DNA of 64,000 nt from Carposina sasakii. Taxonomy: Eukaryota > Arthropoda > Insecta > Lepidoptera > Carposinidae. Positions 30,960 to 40,957 of the stretch are shown piece by piece. The stretch covers positions 2,804,888-2,868,887 of the forward strand of contig CP053172.1 of the NCBI GenBank assembly GCA_014607495.2. Direction: 5' to 3'. The position numbers and the translations under genes are program-made. The number at the start of each line of letters is the position of its first letter. The stretch's first letter is position 1. The notes beneath the pieces were generated by a model. That model was not told where the DNA came from, ran no database searches, and saw only the letters and a program-made list of their open reading frames with translations.

Positions 30960-33900
30960 TCCTATTTCCAAAATTTGAGACTCGAAATCATATTTTTATT
31001 TTTCAAGATTGTATGGACATTCCCGAGTTGTTTCGGAATGCTTCATACTACCTGGAAAAATGTAAATGTGAATTGAGTCTGAAATTTTGGAAATAGGTTC
31101 TCTATAGTGGGCTATTTACATAGCTTTTCGCTTAACATACCCTTTCTGTTACACCCTGTACAGGCTACTCTTTATCCCGGGAAAATGTTTATATCCCGGA
31201 TAATTTCGACATTTTGTTTTTTTTTCTGTAGTCCACGCGGACGGAGTCGTCTACGGCGTCCACTAGTTTTAACTATAATTTCTTGTACGACCAATGGTAG
31301 ATTACAGTTTACTTTTACTTTTAATGTCATCATTATTATAACCTATATTTATTAATTGTGATATAAATCACAATTAATAAATGACTTATTTATGATTTAT
31401 GACTATGTATGCTTACATCTTTTAAACTACGCAACGGATTTTGATGCGGTTTTTTTTAAAATAGATATATGTAGATTCGAACAAATATCCCGTACGTTTG
31501 ATAGTGCCCGGTAATCGGTATATTAAAAAGCCCTTTCCAACAGGAAGATGGCGAGCTATTCCCGAAGGACGCTGATGATAAGATCCTTTTCTCCGACGTG
31601 GACTATGTGGACACGTGGAAGGCGTTGGAGCCGTTAGTTGGTGAGGGTCTGGTGAAGAGCATCGGATTGTCCAACTTCAACTCGAAGCAGATCACCAGGG
31701 TTTTGGAGGTAGCTACTGTGAAGCCCGTTATGAACCAGGTAGGTTATTTTTACCCGACTGCGCGACGCAAAGGAGTGGTATTGTGTTTAACAGCCTATAC
31801 ATATATGTTCCTTTGAAGCACTACACAGACCAAACGCCTCGGCCGATTTTTATGATTCATACGTCAATCGATTCCTCTTAGTCCGGCGAGTGTCACTAAA
31901 GACATGACGTAAGTGAAAATCCAATATGGCGACCACTGGACGCCATTTTGTGAAAATGAAAAAAATTCAAGTCGACAAACTATATCGAGTGGGGTATCGT
32001 TGAATAGGTATTTAAAAATAATTTTTAGGTTTCTCTCAACATTTTTCGATTCGACTAACCGTTTAGGATCTATATAGATTGAAAGTTGCGTAACAACCAT
32101 TTTCACATATAAGTGGCAAGACGAAAACTTCTTGCTGCCGAGCATGTTGAGCATGTTTCTTGAAGCGTACCTATTAGTAGCTAGGTACTCATAACAAAAA
32201 AGTATAAAATAAAAAACATAATTTAAAAAATCCAAAAACCCGACTGCTTAAAAACAACCAAATAATGTAAATCATAAAAAACCGAAAATTCAAATTCTTT
32301 ACTGCCAAAAGAAAAAAACAAGCACTTAGATGTCCGGTGGTCTAGAATTCTATAATATTACTAGCTGACCCGGCAAACGTTGTTTTGCCATGTAAAAGGG
32401 GTTGATCCTAGAGGGGTGAAAATTCATTGTTGTATGTATTTTTGTATGCTGTATCATAAAAAAATAAAAACTAAAAATATTGTCAAAAAAATAAAGTAAA
32501 TTTTGGGGTGGACCACCCTTAACATTTAGGGGGATGAAAAATAGATGTTGTCCGATTCTCCACCCTAACCGATATGCATGCTAAGATTTACGAAAATCGG
32601 TCGAGCCGTTTCGGAGGAGTTTAACTTCTAACACCGTGACACGAGAATTTTATATATTAGATTATGGAATGAATACTATTGAAGAACATAAAATATTTTC
32701 TAATGATCGTAACATAACAACTGAACAGTCGGGATCCATTATCCGACAGCCAAGCTAATATTTCAATGGATCCTGGCTGTTCAGTTGTTATGTTACGATC
32801 ATTAGAAAATATTTTATGTTCTTCAATAGTATTCATCTATCTATACATATAATAAAAATGTAACGGATCGCTGTCTGTACATGGAAGATATATAAGAAAA
32901 AATATTATAGAATACCTATATCAACGCAATAGTACCCAAAACAATGATTTTTGGAATTTTTGTCTGTTTTTCTGTGCGTTTGTGCACGCTAATCTCAGAA
33001 ACGGCTGAACCGATTTCGATGCAGTTTTCAGAATTATATCGTTGACAGGTCCCACTTAACATATAGGCTACTTTTTATCCCGGAAAAATGTTTTTATCCC
33101 AGATAATTTCGATATTTTGTTTTTTTTTTCTGTAGTCCACGCGGACGGAGTCGCAGGCGTCCACTAGTTCCATAATAATATTATAGAATTCTAGACCACC
33201 GGACATCTAAGTGCTTGTTTTTTTTTCTTTCAGTTTTTTATTATTTACATTATTTGGTTCTTTTTTAAGCAGTCGGGTTTTTGGATTTTTTTAAATTTGT
33301 CTATTGATTTATCATTATCAGATTGGGAAGGAGCAAAAAGATGGCATATGCAGGTCGGTTCTATGGATAGCCATACTGGCCATACATAATATGTCTGCCC
33401 GTGGGTATCGTAAGGTTAAGGGTTTCCGAGATGTGGGCAGCAGCACCTCAGCATAGTCCGAAAAACACACTGCGGTCACCAACCCGCCCTGCCCAGCGTG
33501 GTGGCTATGGGCAAAACCCCCCTGTGGCAGTAGCCTTGTGGCGTGCCCTGGGGGAGGCCCACGTCCAGCAGTGGACTGCAATAGGCTGATTTGAGTATAT
33601 GTACATCTTGTATGCTGCTCTGGGAGTGAAAAAAAAAACGTATAATACTACGGCTGCTTCTCTTCCCGGGCATACTGTACAAGTCAGTAGAGGGACAAGA
33701 GGGTCTTGGTGTTTTGTAGGCGATGGGCTGACCACCTGTCACTACTAACCGAACTTGTACATCTCAACTATACCCTCAAAATTGGTCAGAAGTGGCACCA
33801 TGTGGTCCTATCGGCCCTTGGTGCTCTGCCTACCCCGTAAGGGATAAAGGCGTGATTATATGTATGTATGTATATTTTTCCAGGTGGAATGCCATCCGTA

Positions 33901-36117
33901 CCTAACCCAGAAGCGTCTGAAAGAGTTTTGCGAGGCGCGAGGTATTCGCATCACGGCGTATTCTCCCCTCGGCTCTAAGGACCGACCCTGGGCCAAACCT
34001 GATGATCCTCAGCTGATGGACGATGCCAAGGTCACAGCTATCGCTAAACGACTGGGGAAGACTCCAGCGCAAGTGCTTATTAGGTGAGCTTAATGACCAA
34101 GTTTAGAAGTATGTGGGGGTGGTGAAAAAGGGAAGCGCTTTCGGCCCCATAGTTATTGTTTGGCTCGCGTAGAACACGCCGTATTACAAAACGGCTAGGC
34201 ATTTTGAATAATATGAAAGAAAAAAAATCCTTTTACCACTTCGACCGCTCCCGCAACCTCGCACGTTCGGTTCTTGCGTTGTTACTTTAAAGCCTGCAAT
34301 ACATGTCGGCCCAGCCTAGCCGAGTGAACACTAGAGGTGAGCCATACATATTGGAATAGGTATGTGGATTAGGTATTTTCAAATACTAGTCGGTACCTAA
34401 TACAATAGTATTCTAATGATATTGTAGTATTTTTGCTAAATAATAAAACTGAAACTTATAGTCTAAGCCTTACGGTTGATTTCTCTCAATGAGATATTTT
34501 ACCCACCGATACCTAACTAGTATTTAAAAATACCTAATCCACATACCTATTCCAATATTTATGCCTCACCTCTAGTGTTCACTCGGCTAGGCTGGGCCGA
34601 CATGTATTGCAGGCTTAACGATTCTAACATAACCTAATCAATTAAGCGGATAATGTGATAGAAGTTACCTAAATGATCTCCTTCTAAAACCTATACTAAT
34701 CAAATCTAAATATAATATGAATTGGAATCAGCGCGATATACAGGGTGTTTGTGACAGCCATTGATATGGTGACTTCGGACCGTGATTCGGAGATGAAAAC
34801 CAGTGAAAAATTTCGCAGCAAAATTTCAAAGTTTTCCGACTTTTTTTTCAGGAAAAAATAGTGTGGTTCTCTTAAGTAGGCCTTAAATAATGATTTTAAA
34901 AAAAAGTAGCCCTAAAAAAAGTGTAATAAACTGATCAACCCCAAAAGAGTGTCACTAGTGATCCAAAAAATAGCAATGTATGTATAAAAAGCAAAAATTG
35001 CGTATAATAATAATAAAATAAAAAAATCCTGCGAGTAATAACACCGTCGTATAGCTCAAAACAATGGTACTTGTTCAGTATCTCAGTATTTGCCTGGCTG
35101 TCACACACACCCTGTATACGTACTTTTTCATTCATCATTGTTGATTGTGATATCAACCTAAAAAAAAAAATCTGTCCTACTTTAATCCCCAAAGCTAATG
35201 TATCTGTAGGGGCAAAGGTGGAAAATAGGATGAAACGCCTACCTTCGAAGTGGACTGTATCTGGTGTTGGTAGTTGCGCAGGCGCCTGGCAGTCCAGTTG
35301 GTAAATTTGCCAGTATTGTGGGTTTCCTCCTTCGCCAATCCGTACATAAGGTAAAAGGGTGACACTCGCGAGGTATACCGATGATTTGCCTTCCTGGTTG
35401 ACGGGACAATCGATATGTCGACCGAACCGGGGTAGATACTCCGTCGAAATGCAAAGACGCCAGCTCATTGACAGCTGACGTTTGGGTATATATTTCTTTG
35501 TTTACCCGCGTTTCCATTAGGGCGGGAAAGGATTAGGAAATACAAGGAATCGACACGACAAAGCGCGCCGAATATGAAACTTATACCTAACAGTATCAAA
35601 ACTATTTGTTTCAGATACCAAATCGACCGCGGAAACGTGGTAATACCGAAATCGGTGAACGCTGACCGAATCGCCAGCAATTTCGACGTGTTTGGATTCA
35701 AACTGTCTCAAGAGGATCTTCAGTTAATCGACAGCTTCGACAGGAATAGCCGATTTGTGCCGATGGCTGCGTAAGCGGATACTCAAATATTAACTACTAG
35801 TGATAAAAAGTAGCCAATATGTTAAGTGGGGCCTGTCACAATATTTTTCTGAGAACTGCATCGAAATCGGTTCAGCCGTTTCTGAGATTAGCGTGCACAA
35901 ACGCACAGACAAACCAACAAATATTCCAAAAATCATTCTTTTGGGTATTATTGCGTTGATAAAGGTCTCCTATAATATTTTTTCTCATATATCTTCCATG
36001 TACCTACAGACAGCGATCCGTTACATTTCTATTATATGTATAGATTACTTATGCAGGCTTCTTTTTTGCAGGTCCTTTGGCCACAAAGATCATCCCTTCG
36101 AAAATGAGGATTTCTAA
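24021..36117 (+). CDS. Aldo-keto reductase (AKR1/AKR2-like), complete, seven coding exons
   Basis: A cytosolic NADPH-dependent carbonyl reductase of the AKR superfamily. Exons are 24021-24113 (or alternative 24573-24638), 27987-28129, 29836-29977, 31544-31738, 33884-34083, 35615-35770 and 36072-36117. All have AG/GT borders and matching phases. The product is 324 residues with the first start, or 315 with the alternative exon, normal for the family. The catalytic tetrad is complete: Asp53, Tyr58, Lys87 and His120, which is the AKR1B1 numbering plus ten. Motifs are [62 protein letters not shown] and FGHKDHPF. Substrate cannot be read from sequence; moth AKRs include ecdysteroid and general aldehyde reductases. 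The introns are full of transposons. Confidence 0.93.
24573..24638 (+). CDS. AKR first coding exon, version 1b
   Basis: GTGCCATGG start context, 22 codons, [18 protein letters not shown] then GTAAAT donor. It ends at exactly the same residue and phase as exon 1a, 525 bp downstream. Exon 1a spliced to 1b makes no sense because each begins with its own Met and first strand, so it is probably an alternative promoter and first exon. Confidence 0.75.
25201..25494. mobile_element. hAT-type MITE with 8-bp duplication
   Basis: Ends CAGTGATGACAAC and GTTGGCAACACTG, flanked by TGATAATG at 25193-25200 and 25495-25502. Contains AGGGGTTTTACCCCTAAGAG near the left end. Lies in AKR intron 1. Confidence 0.88.
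26240..26552. repeat. MITE with TIR GGGGCCGTCCATTAATCAC
   Basis: Left GGGGCCGTCCATTAATCACA, right CACGTGATTAATGGATGGCC. Pyrimidine-rich interior with runs of C. In AKR intron 1. Confidence 0.75.
27222..27601. repeat. Imperfect inverted repeat in AKR intron 1
   Basis: Arms near 27222-27317 and 27503-27601: AGGGTTAATTTTAAAACATC against GATATTTTAAAATTAACCCT, and ACAACAACATTTGTTCTA against AGAACAAATGTTGTTGT. The spacer contains GCGATCGCGCGCG. Likely a foldback element. Confidence 0.7.
27759..27978 (+). repeat. tRNA-derived SINE A
   Basis: The head has an A box (TTGGTGTAGTTGG) and B box (GGTTCGAATCC) 38 bases apart. The body is TCGATGTTTGTTTCCGAGTC and TTGCTTAGTACCCACGACAC. The A-box half and body recur at 58712-58925. 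The cloverleaf is incomplete and a body follows, so this is not a tRNA gene. Confidence 0.8.
27987..28129 (+). CDS. AKR exon 2 (catalytic Asp and Tyr)
   Basis: Acceptor TTTCCTCAG, donor AG|GTAGGT, phase 0 to 2. Encodes [20 protein letters not shown] tRNA-derived SINE (27759-27978) ends only about 8 bp before the exon. Confidence 0.92.
28149..28705 (+). repeat. Repeat P interrupted by MITE family 1
   Basis: The P halves 28149-28250 and 28619-28705 are separated by a complete minus-oriented MITE family 1 copy (28251-28618). Confidence 0.75.
28920..29021 (-). mobile_element. Helitron 3' end fragment
   Basis: CTAGTGGACGCCCGCGACTC and the CCCGGGATAAAAAGTA body. Preceded by a 5'-type fragment (28785-28915) with CGCTGTCTGTCC. 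Confidence 0.7.
29022..29405. repeat. TA-flanked MITE, family 3 (GGCTGTCACAAACACCCTGTA)
   Basis: The right end is complete. Related copies are 34739-35117 and 36934-37588, where the left end reads ACAGGGTGTTTGTGACAGCC. A fragment is at 23686-23715. Confidence 0.75.
29450..29752 (+). mobile_element. Helitron with nested GC-core hairpin MITE
   Basis: The Helitron body (TTGCTGTCTCTTTGTCCC) is split by a hairpin MITE (29532-29712) and ends GTCGTGGGCAGCCGCTAG before a T. Confidence 0.7.
29532..29712. repeat. GC-core hairpin MITE
   Basis: The left arm CCCTGATTACGTAGAAGCAA and right arm TTGCTTTTACGTAATCAGGG enclose CCGCGCGATCG / CGATCGCGCGG. Related copies are 40770-40957 and 42030-42174, with half copies at 15690-15782 and 43985-44067. 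Confidence 0.85.
29836..29977 (+). CDS. AKR exon 3 (catalytic Lys and His)
   Basis: Phase 2 to 0, with donor AAG|GTAAGA. Encodes [11 protein letters not shown] and [14 protein letters not shown]. Confidence 0.93.
30003..30132. repeat. Interspersed GC-rich repeat, copy 2
   Basis: Same element as 2333-2470, starting about 25 bp after the AKR exon 3 donor. It is an intron insertion, not an exon. Confidence 0.7.
30231..31266 (+). mobile_element. Helitron carrying two nested TA-flanked MITEs
   Basis: Starts TCTTATATACATATAATAAA and ends GGCGTCCACTAG before T. MITE family 2 (30286-30684) and the CAGGGTGTAAC hairpin (30876-31158) each sit at a TA. Removing them restores the family sequence seen at 32836-33167. 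An (AT)n run at about 30930-30954 lies within the hairpin. Confidence 0.85.
31544..31738 (+). CDS. AKR exon 4
   Basis: Phase 0 to 0, acceptor TTTCCAACAG, donor CAG|GTAGGT. Encodes [31 protein letters not shown] and KPVMNQ. Confidence 0.93.
32361..32661 (-). mobile_element. Helitron (left arm insertion)
   Basis: Plus strand starts CTAGCTGACCCGGCAAACG and ends ATTTTATATATTAGA: a Helitron on the minus strand, TC...CTAG, between T and A. Confidence 0.85.
32836..33167 (+). mobile_element. Helitron (right arm insertion), Lep1-like
   Basis: Starts TCTATCTATACATATAATAA after an A and ends GGCGTCCACTAG before a T. About 332 bp. Relatives: 30231-31266, 62993-63336, 35795-36045 (minus), 44193-44400 (minus), 50416-50640 (minus). 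Confidence 0.88.
33606..33873 (+). repeat. Repeat Q copy abutting AKR exon 5
   Basis: The tail GATTATATGTATGTATGTA leads straight into the polypyrimidine tract and AG of exon 5, leaving about 10 bp of non-repeat sequence. It is preceded by a repeat P copy at 33370-33596. Confidence 0.8.
33884..34083 (+). CDS. AKR exon 5
   Basis: Phase 0 to 2. Encodes [24 protein letters not shown] and [10 protein letters not shown]. Its acceptor TATTTTTCCAG sits directly behind the tail of repeat Q (33606-33873). Confidence 0.93.
34165..34700. repeat. MITE (AGGCATTTTGAATA family) with nested TTAA-flanked hairpin
   Basis: The outer element matches 6010-6262. The inner palindrome at 34291-34614 has arms of about 100 bp starting GCCTGCAATACATGTCGG and is flanked by TTAA on both sides, suggesting piggyBac-type insertion. 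Confidence 0.75.
34739..35117. repeat. MITE family 3, full copy
   Basis: ACAGGGTGTTTGTGACAGCC to GGCTGTCACACACACCCTGT, with TA at each end. In AKR intron 5. Confidence 0.8.
35615..35770 (+). CDS. AKR exon 6 (cofactor-binding IPKS)
   Basis: Acceptor TTTGTTTCAG, donor GC|GTAAGC, phase 2 to 2. Encodes [18 protein letters not shown] and [16 protein letters not shown]. Confidence 0.92.
35795..36045 (-). mobile_element. Helitron fragment in last AKR intron
   Basis: Reverse complement of the Lep1-like body: ATTAGCGTGCACAAACGCAC, ATTGCGTTGATAAAGGTCTC, AGACAGCGATCCGTTACATT. It takes up most of the 301-bp intron before the last exon. Confidence 0.8.
36072..36117 (+). CDS. AKR last exon
   Basis: Acceptor CTTTTTTGCAG; encodes [14 protein letters not shown] and stop TAA at 36115-36117. 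The first canonical AATAAA I see downstream is at 37209, inside a LINE tail. Confidence 0.92.
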
Positions 36118-36285
36118 AGTTGTAACTACTCAATTAGAAGAATTTTCATGGCATTACTGCATATTTTTGACTGAAAATTCAAGTTTCTTAGAGCTCTTGC
36201 AGTGACCATTTTTTAAAAAAAAAAGTTATTATGCACTACTTATACAGCGGAATAGTTCATTTTAACATCCAACGTAAAACCACCG

Positions 36286-36890
36286 CGAAAAAGGGTGTGT
36301 AATTTGAAAAAGGGTGTGTAATTTGAAAAAGGGTGTGTAATTTTAAAAAGGGTGTGTAATTTGAAAAAGGGTGTGTAATTTGAAAAAGGGTGTGTAATTT
36401 GAAAAAGGGTGTGTAATTTGAAAAAGGGTGTGTAATTTGAAAAAGGGTGTGTAATTTGAAAAAGGGTGTGTAATTTTAAAAAGGGTGTGTAATTTGAAAA
36501 AGGGTGTGTAATTTGAAAAAGGGTGTGTAATTTGAAAAAAGGGTGTGTAATTTGAAAAAGGGTGTGTAATTTGAAAAAGGGTGTGTAATTTGAAAAAGGG
36601 TGTGTAATTTGAAAAAGGGTGTGTAATTTACAAAAGGGTGTGTAATTTAAAAATGTGTAATTTCGAAAAAGGGTGTGTAATTTTCGAAAGGGTGTGTAAT
36701 TTTTGTAATTTTGAAAAAAATTTGAAAAAGGGTGTGTAATTTGAAAAAGTAATTTTAAAAAGGGTATGTTAATTTGAAAAAGTAATTTAAATAGGGTGTG
36801 TAATTTGAAAAATGTGTCCAAAATTTGAAAAAGGGTGTGTCATTTTAAATTGAAAAAAATGTGTACTATTTGAAAAAGGGTGTGTAATTT
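36286..36890. repeat. 19-bp minisatellite (GAAAAAGGGTGTGTAATTT)
   Basis: About 30 units, nearly perfect from 36286 to about 36640 and then decayed with deletions. It begins 169 bp after the AKR stop. The 193-codon ORF on the minus strand is only the repeat read in frame: its 19-residue period equals three units. Confidence 0.95.
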
Positions 36891-36933
36891 GCACACTTCT
36901 GCCCAAACTCTTTGGGGGATAATGGGCGTGACT

Positions 36934-37588
36934 ATACAGGGTGTTTGTGACAGCCAGACAAATATTGATACCATGAATTCAGACCATGATTCTGAGGTAC
37001 AAAACTCTGAATATTTTCGGCAGGAAAATTCCAAAAATTTTCTTTGTACTTAATGGTTTGCTGGAAGAAATCTCTTTTAGAGATAAGCTCGCCTTTGTAC
37101 TATTTCTTTTATTTCATGATAAAAATTTTTTATCTTTATTTAATATATTTAATTAACTTTCCCAGACTGTCCATGATAATTACTGTCGGTATGTAATTGT
37201 ATGTGTACAATAAAGAATAAGAAATAAGAATACTATGAAAAAAAAATTGTTTAGTTCGTTAAATCAGGCCTTACAAAATGACTTGAAAATAAAATTTTAA
37301 CCAAAAGATGATTTTCAAAAAAAAAATTACGCTCAAAAAAGTTCAAATAACTAATCAACCCTAATGGAGAGTCACAAGTGATCCAAAAAACAGCAATGTG
37401 TCACACAATAACCTATAAGCACATTTAATTAGTCACAGGATCGCCCGATACAATTGGCGCGGAGAGCAAAGATTACTGATAATCAAATCAAAAATACATT
37501 CCTGCGAGTAATAACACTGTCGTATAACTCAACACAATGGTACTTGTTCAGCATTTCAGTATTTGCCTGGCTGTCACCCACACCCTGT
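36934..37588. repeat. MITE family 3 split by a LINE tail
   Basis: Left end ACAGGGTGTTTGTGACAGCC, right end GGCTGTCACCCACACCCTGT. A 5'-truncated LINE 3' UTR (37051-37225: GAGATAAGCTCGCCTTTGTAC ... CAATAAAGAATAAG) is inserted within. It is the same LINE family as 2869-4679. Confidence 0.8.
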
Positions 37589-37761
37589 ATGTATGTAAAA
37601 ACACAGTAATAGTCTTTCTCGTTAGAAGGGCATGTCATTACTCGTTATGTTAAGTCATACTCATAATAAAGCATTTATCTTGTTATTTTGTGTATTTTAT
37701 TTCAGCCATTTTGGCTGATTGGGCCACTGTATCCTACATTTTGAGGGAATAGTTGGAAAAT

Positions 37762-38012
37762 GCCGCGTTGTGCCGGCAGAGTAGAGTTTGTACCACCCAT
37801 GCCTGCCCGTGGGTATCGTAAGAGGCGATTAAGGGTTTCCGGGAGGTGGGCAGCAGCGCCTCCCGTGCTGACAACATAGTCCGAAATACAAACTGCGGTC
37901 ACCAACCCGCCTGCCCAGCGTGGTGACTATGGGCAAAACCCCCCTGTGGCAGTAGCCTTGTTGCGTGTCCTGGGGGAGGCCTACGTCCAGCAGTGGACTG
38001 TAATAGGCTGAA
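37762..38012 (+). repeat. Repeat P copy
   Basis: TGCCGGCAGAGTAGAG to CAGCAGTGGACTGTAATAGG, nearly full length. Confidence 0.85.
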
Positions 38013-38430
38013 GAAGTTGGAAAAAAACGTTATTTAAAAAAATGTTTACTGATTAATATATAGCACTTCAACTAAAACTAACTAACATATAAATACAGAT
38101 TATAAACTCAAAATTCACCGTTTTCATACATAATCAGATTTTTTTGTGTTCTCTTTCGCACTTACAGTCACTCCTTATGTTAGAACGAGATGCTAAACTT
38201 GTTTAGGCGCACAATATACAATTCGCAAAATTCTCAATATATATTTTTTTTGGCCAATTAAAACTCCTATTATCTCCCTTCTATATGATACAAGTAGGTT
38301 TGGCGAATGCATTGCATTGTGTGAATAGAAAAATCTCTGAATATCACTGTATTGTGTATGATTTGATCGCTATGTTTCCGCATTACTTGCTACTACCCGT
38401 TTGCTTTGGCTATTGCTGTAATATAATACG

Positions 38431-38790
38431 AAACGGTGATAGCCCAGTGGTTAAGACGTGCACCTTCAAAGCGGGAGGCGTAAGGTCGATCCCAGTCACG
38501 GGCCTGTACCAATGAATTTATTTCATGTACAGATTTTAATGTTGTAAAAATTGTCACTTAGCTCGTGCCTCGGAAAGCACGTAAAACCGTTGGTCCTGCG
38601 CCTGATCTCTCTCCGGTCGTGTCGGCTTTCCGTCCCATTGGACTATGAGAGTAACGGAATAGAGAGTGCATCTGTGTTTGCGCACACACTTCGTGCACTA
38701 TAATATCTCCTGCGTACCTGGCCAATCCTGTAGAGTCTGTAGAGATTGGTCGCCTTGGCCGAAATACGGTCGGAGATCATCATAACACGA
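38431..38790 (+). repeat. tRNA-derived SINE B
   Basis: The head GATAGCCCAGTGGTTAAGAC has an A-box-like element and GGTCGATCCCAGTC is a B box. The body has CTCTCTCCGGTCGTGTCGG and ends GGAGATCATCAT. A second near-identical copy is at 49751-50098, a diverged one at 45495-45660 and a minus piece at 57645-57715. Confidence 0.85.
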
Positions 38791-39175
38791 AGTTGACATT
38801 GCGAAAAATGTAAAATGTTTACTTTCGCTTTGCTATCGCATTTCCTTTTGTATGACGATGTTAAGTAGGGTCTTTCTTTTCCTACATCCAAATCTTTTAC
38901 CTTAGGGTTATAAAATGAAAGAAAACTTTGAATTTCGCACCTAATTGAAAAAGTTGTAAAATAGTCATGGAGATAATTTGACATTTTGCGAATTATAGGT
39001 AGGTACTTATCGCGCCTTAACGTTTGGATATTTTGTTTTTTTTTTTTGTACTTATTGTATCCAAGATCAAAAGTATAGCGAAATCGAAATTCCGAAGCTC
39101 AAAATATTACATTAATCTATAAGACATCGATATTTAAGGAGCCTGCCCATTCATCCTAGATTAACCTTGGATGAA

Positions 39176-39426
39176 GACGGATGATTTTGGGGCGTCAAGG
39201 TTGCGGGCGTTCCCAAAAATATTCCTCACCGGTCATGGAGGATCATTTTTCTCCATGAGCAGGGAAGTGTCTGCAAAATATTAGGGTCCAACAGTTGACT
39301 TCTAAGTAAATAGACTGCGTTTTGATGCATGAGACGCGCGTAGCAGGATTTTTCACGAAAATAATTAATATCTGTCTTATTGTATCCAAAAAACTATAGC
39401 GACTAGACACTTCAGGATCCCAGCAT
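39176..39426 (-). repeat. Decayed MITE family 1 copy
   Basis: Retains AAGTAAATAGACTGCGTTTT and CACGAAAATAATTAATATCTG. The rest of 38.8-40.0 kb shows nothing I can assign. Confidence 0.65.
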
Positions 39427-40232
39427 TTTAAGGAGCCTGGTCTACGTAGTTAAAGGTAATATATGTACCTATGACAACATTTTCTGTGTGACTGCATACA
39501 AAAAGTTTGCCCATTGCCCAAACTCCACCGGCCACGCCCCCAGGACCACCCTATACATCTCTGCGAGTAGGATTATGGGCAGACTCCTCTAGAAAGTTGC
39601 CTTAATTCGTCTCAGGTTATGTTTGCAACTTCTGACTCTGCTGTGCATTCCATCTGTGTTTGAATATTAAAAATACATAATATCTTAATTACCCAATAAG
39701 CAGGTATATATCTATATTTATTATATCTACCCATGAATAGAAATACAATAAACCTTTTTCCATATTAAGTATGATTACCTTAGGGCAGGGGTGACAAACC
39801 TTTTTTTACTATAAAGAATAAATTATAACAATATGTTTAAATCATAGAGCAAACACAATTTGAATTGGTGTTCTTAATTGAAATTAAAATATTCAATACA
39901 TATGGTTTGCTCACTCTTGCCCTTTACATATCAAAGCTGCCTGTACAACTTGCTGTTCTGTCACAAATTTATTTAAAAAATTGTGTAAAAGTTGTCCAAT
40001 AAGTGCATTATTATATTGTTTGTAGACCGTAGTTATCAGACCTATTAATTATTAAAGGATTTTCAGACAGTTAAAAGTAAAAAAAAGTACAAATAATCGA
40101 GATAGATGGCGTTAGCAACAGTTACTGACCAACGAGTACTGTACCCTAATGTTATAAATAACACAGAGAAGGTATGTTTTTAACATATAAGTACTCTTAA
40201 ATATGGAGTAAAAAATCACTTTAGTTGACAGC

Positions 40233-40304
40233 TATCGATAGATGGCAGTAGATGTTTAACCTCTAAAAAGGTTAGAGGTTAAACATCTACTGCCATCTAT
40301 CGAT
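40233..40304. repeat. Short near-perfect hairpin
   Basis: ATCGATAGATGGCAGTAGAT...ACCTCT pairs with AGAGGT...ATCTACTGCCATCTATCGAT around a loop of about 9 bases. Confidence 0.85.
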
Positions 40305-40769
40305 TTTTTGTAACTAGTTTTTTTAAAATCTAACTCCCTTATTAGGCAAAGAATTAGACGAAACGACTGAGACCAAATACGCCAAAAGGTTACGAAGAGA
40401 TCATTGGATTAGTTATTTCATAAATAAGAGGAGAATTATAAAACAATAATAAGATAATATTGAAAAAAAAAAAGGATTTCCATAAAAATGTAACCAATAA
40501 TGTAATGTTTTCAATCAATAATAAAATAATGTTGTAAGTTAGTAATAGTGTTGAAATTGTATAAATATAAACACAAGACCATCATCTTATGTAAAAAGGA
40601 TAATCGTCGGCCATCATGGGCCATTATAATGGGGCCGCCGCGAGTGAATTGGCCGCCAGAGGCGCTGCTGTAGCCAGAGGTTATTTAAAATTAACGTTTT
40701 TTGTAAATCATTTCTGAAATTATGATAGATAAAACTGACACTGTGGCATGCTTATTATGCAGTACAGTA

Positions 40770-40957
40770 CGGCCCCCTTATTACCTGCTTTGGAATAGCA
40801 AAGCCGAAGCAGCGCGATAGCGAAAATTATACAGTATTCGGGTTGAAATGTCAAAATACATTTTACGTAATATGAATTTGACAAGCAATCAGCGATTTTT
40901 AGTACAATTTTCGCTATCGCTTTGCTTTTGCTAGTTAGGTAATAAGGGGACGGTCTT
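40770..40957. repeat. GC-core hairpin MITE, diverged copy
   Basis: GGCCCCCTTATTACCTGCTT to AGGTAATAAGGGGACGG, with GCAAAGCCGAAGCAGCGCGA inside. It lies just downstream of the zinc-finger gene. Confidence 0.75.

Larger units (their letters stand above)
32220..33300. mobile_element. Large foldback element with a Helitron in each arm
   Basis: The outer arms 32222-32360 and 33168-33300 and inner arms 32662-32735 and 32766-32835 pair when two insertions are removed. Example: GTCCGGTGGTCTAGAATTCT at the left against AGAATTCTAGACCACCGGAC at the right. The left insertion is a minus Helitron, 32361-32661. The right is a plus Helitron, 32836-33167. Confidence 0.88.

Noticed and set aside
31864..32235. 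123-codon ORF on the minus strand in an AKR intron
   Set aside because: AT-rich, no domain, partly inside the foldback arm.
34935..35468. 177-codon minus ORF in AKR intron 5
   Set aside because: The left half is MITE family 3 sequence and the rest has no domain or splice logic.
36240..36821. 193-codon open frame on the minus strand
   Set aside because: It is the 19-bp minisatellite read in frame; the 19-residue period and His/Thr/Leu/Phe content come only from the repeat.
36286..36890. CRISPR-like array
   Set aside because: Units are directly adjacent with no spacers, in a eukaryotic genome; it is a minisatellite.
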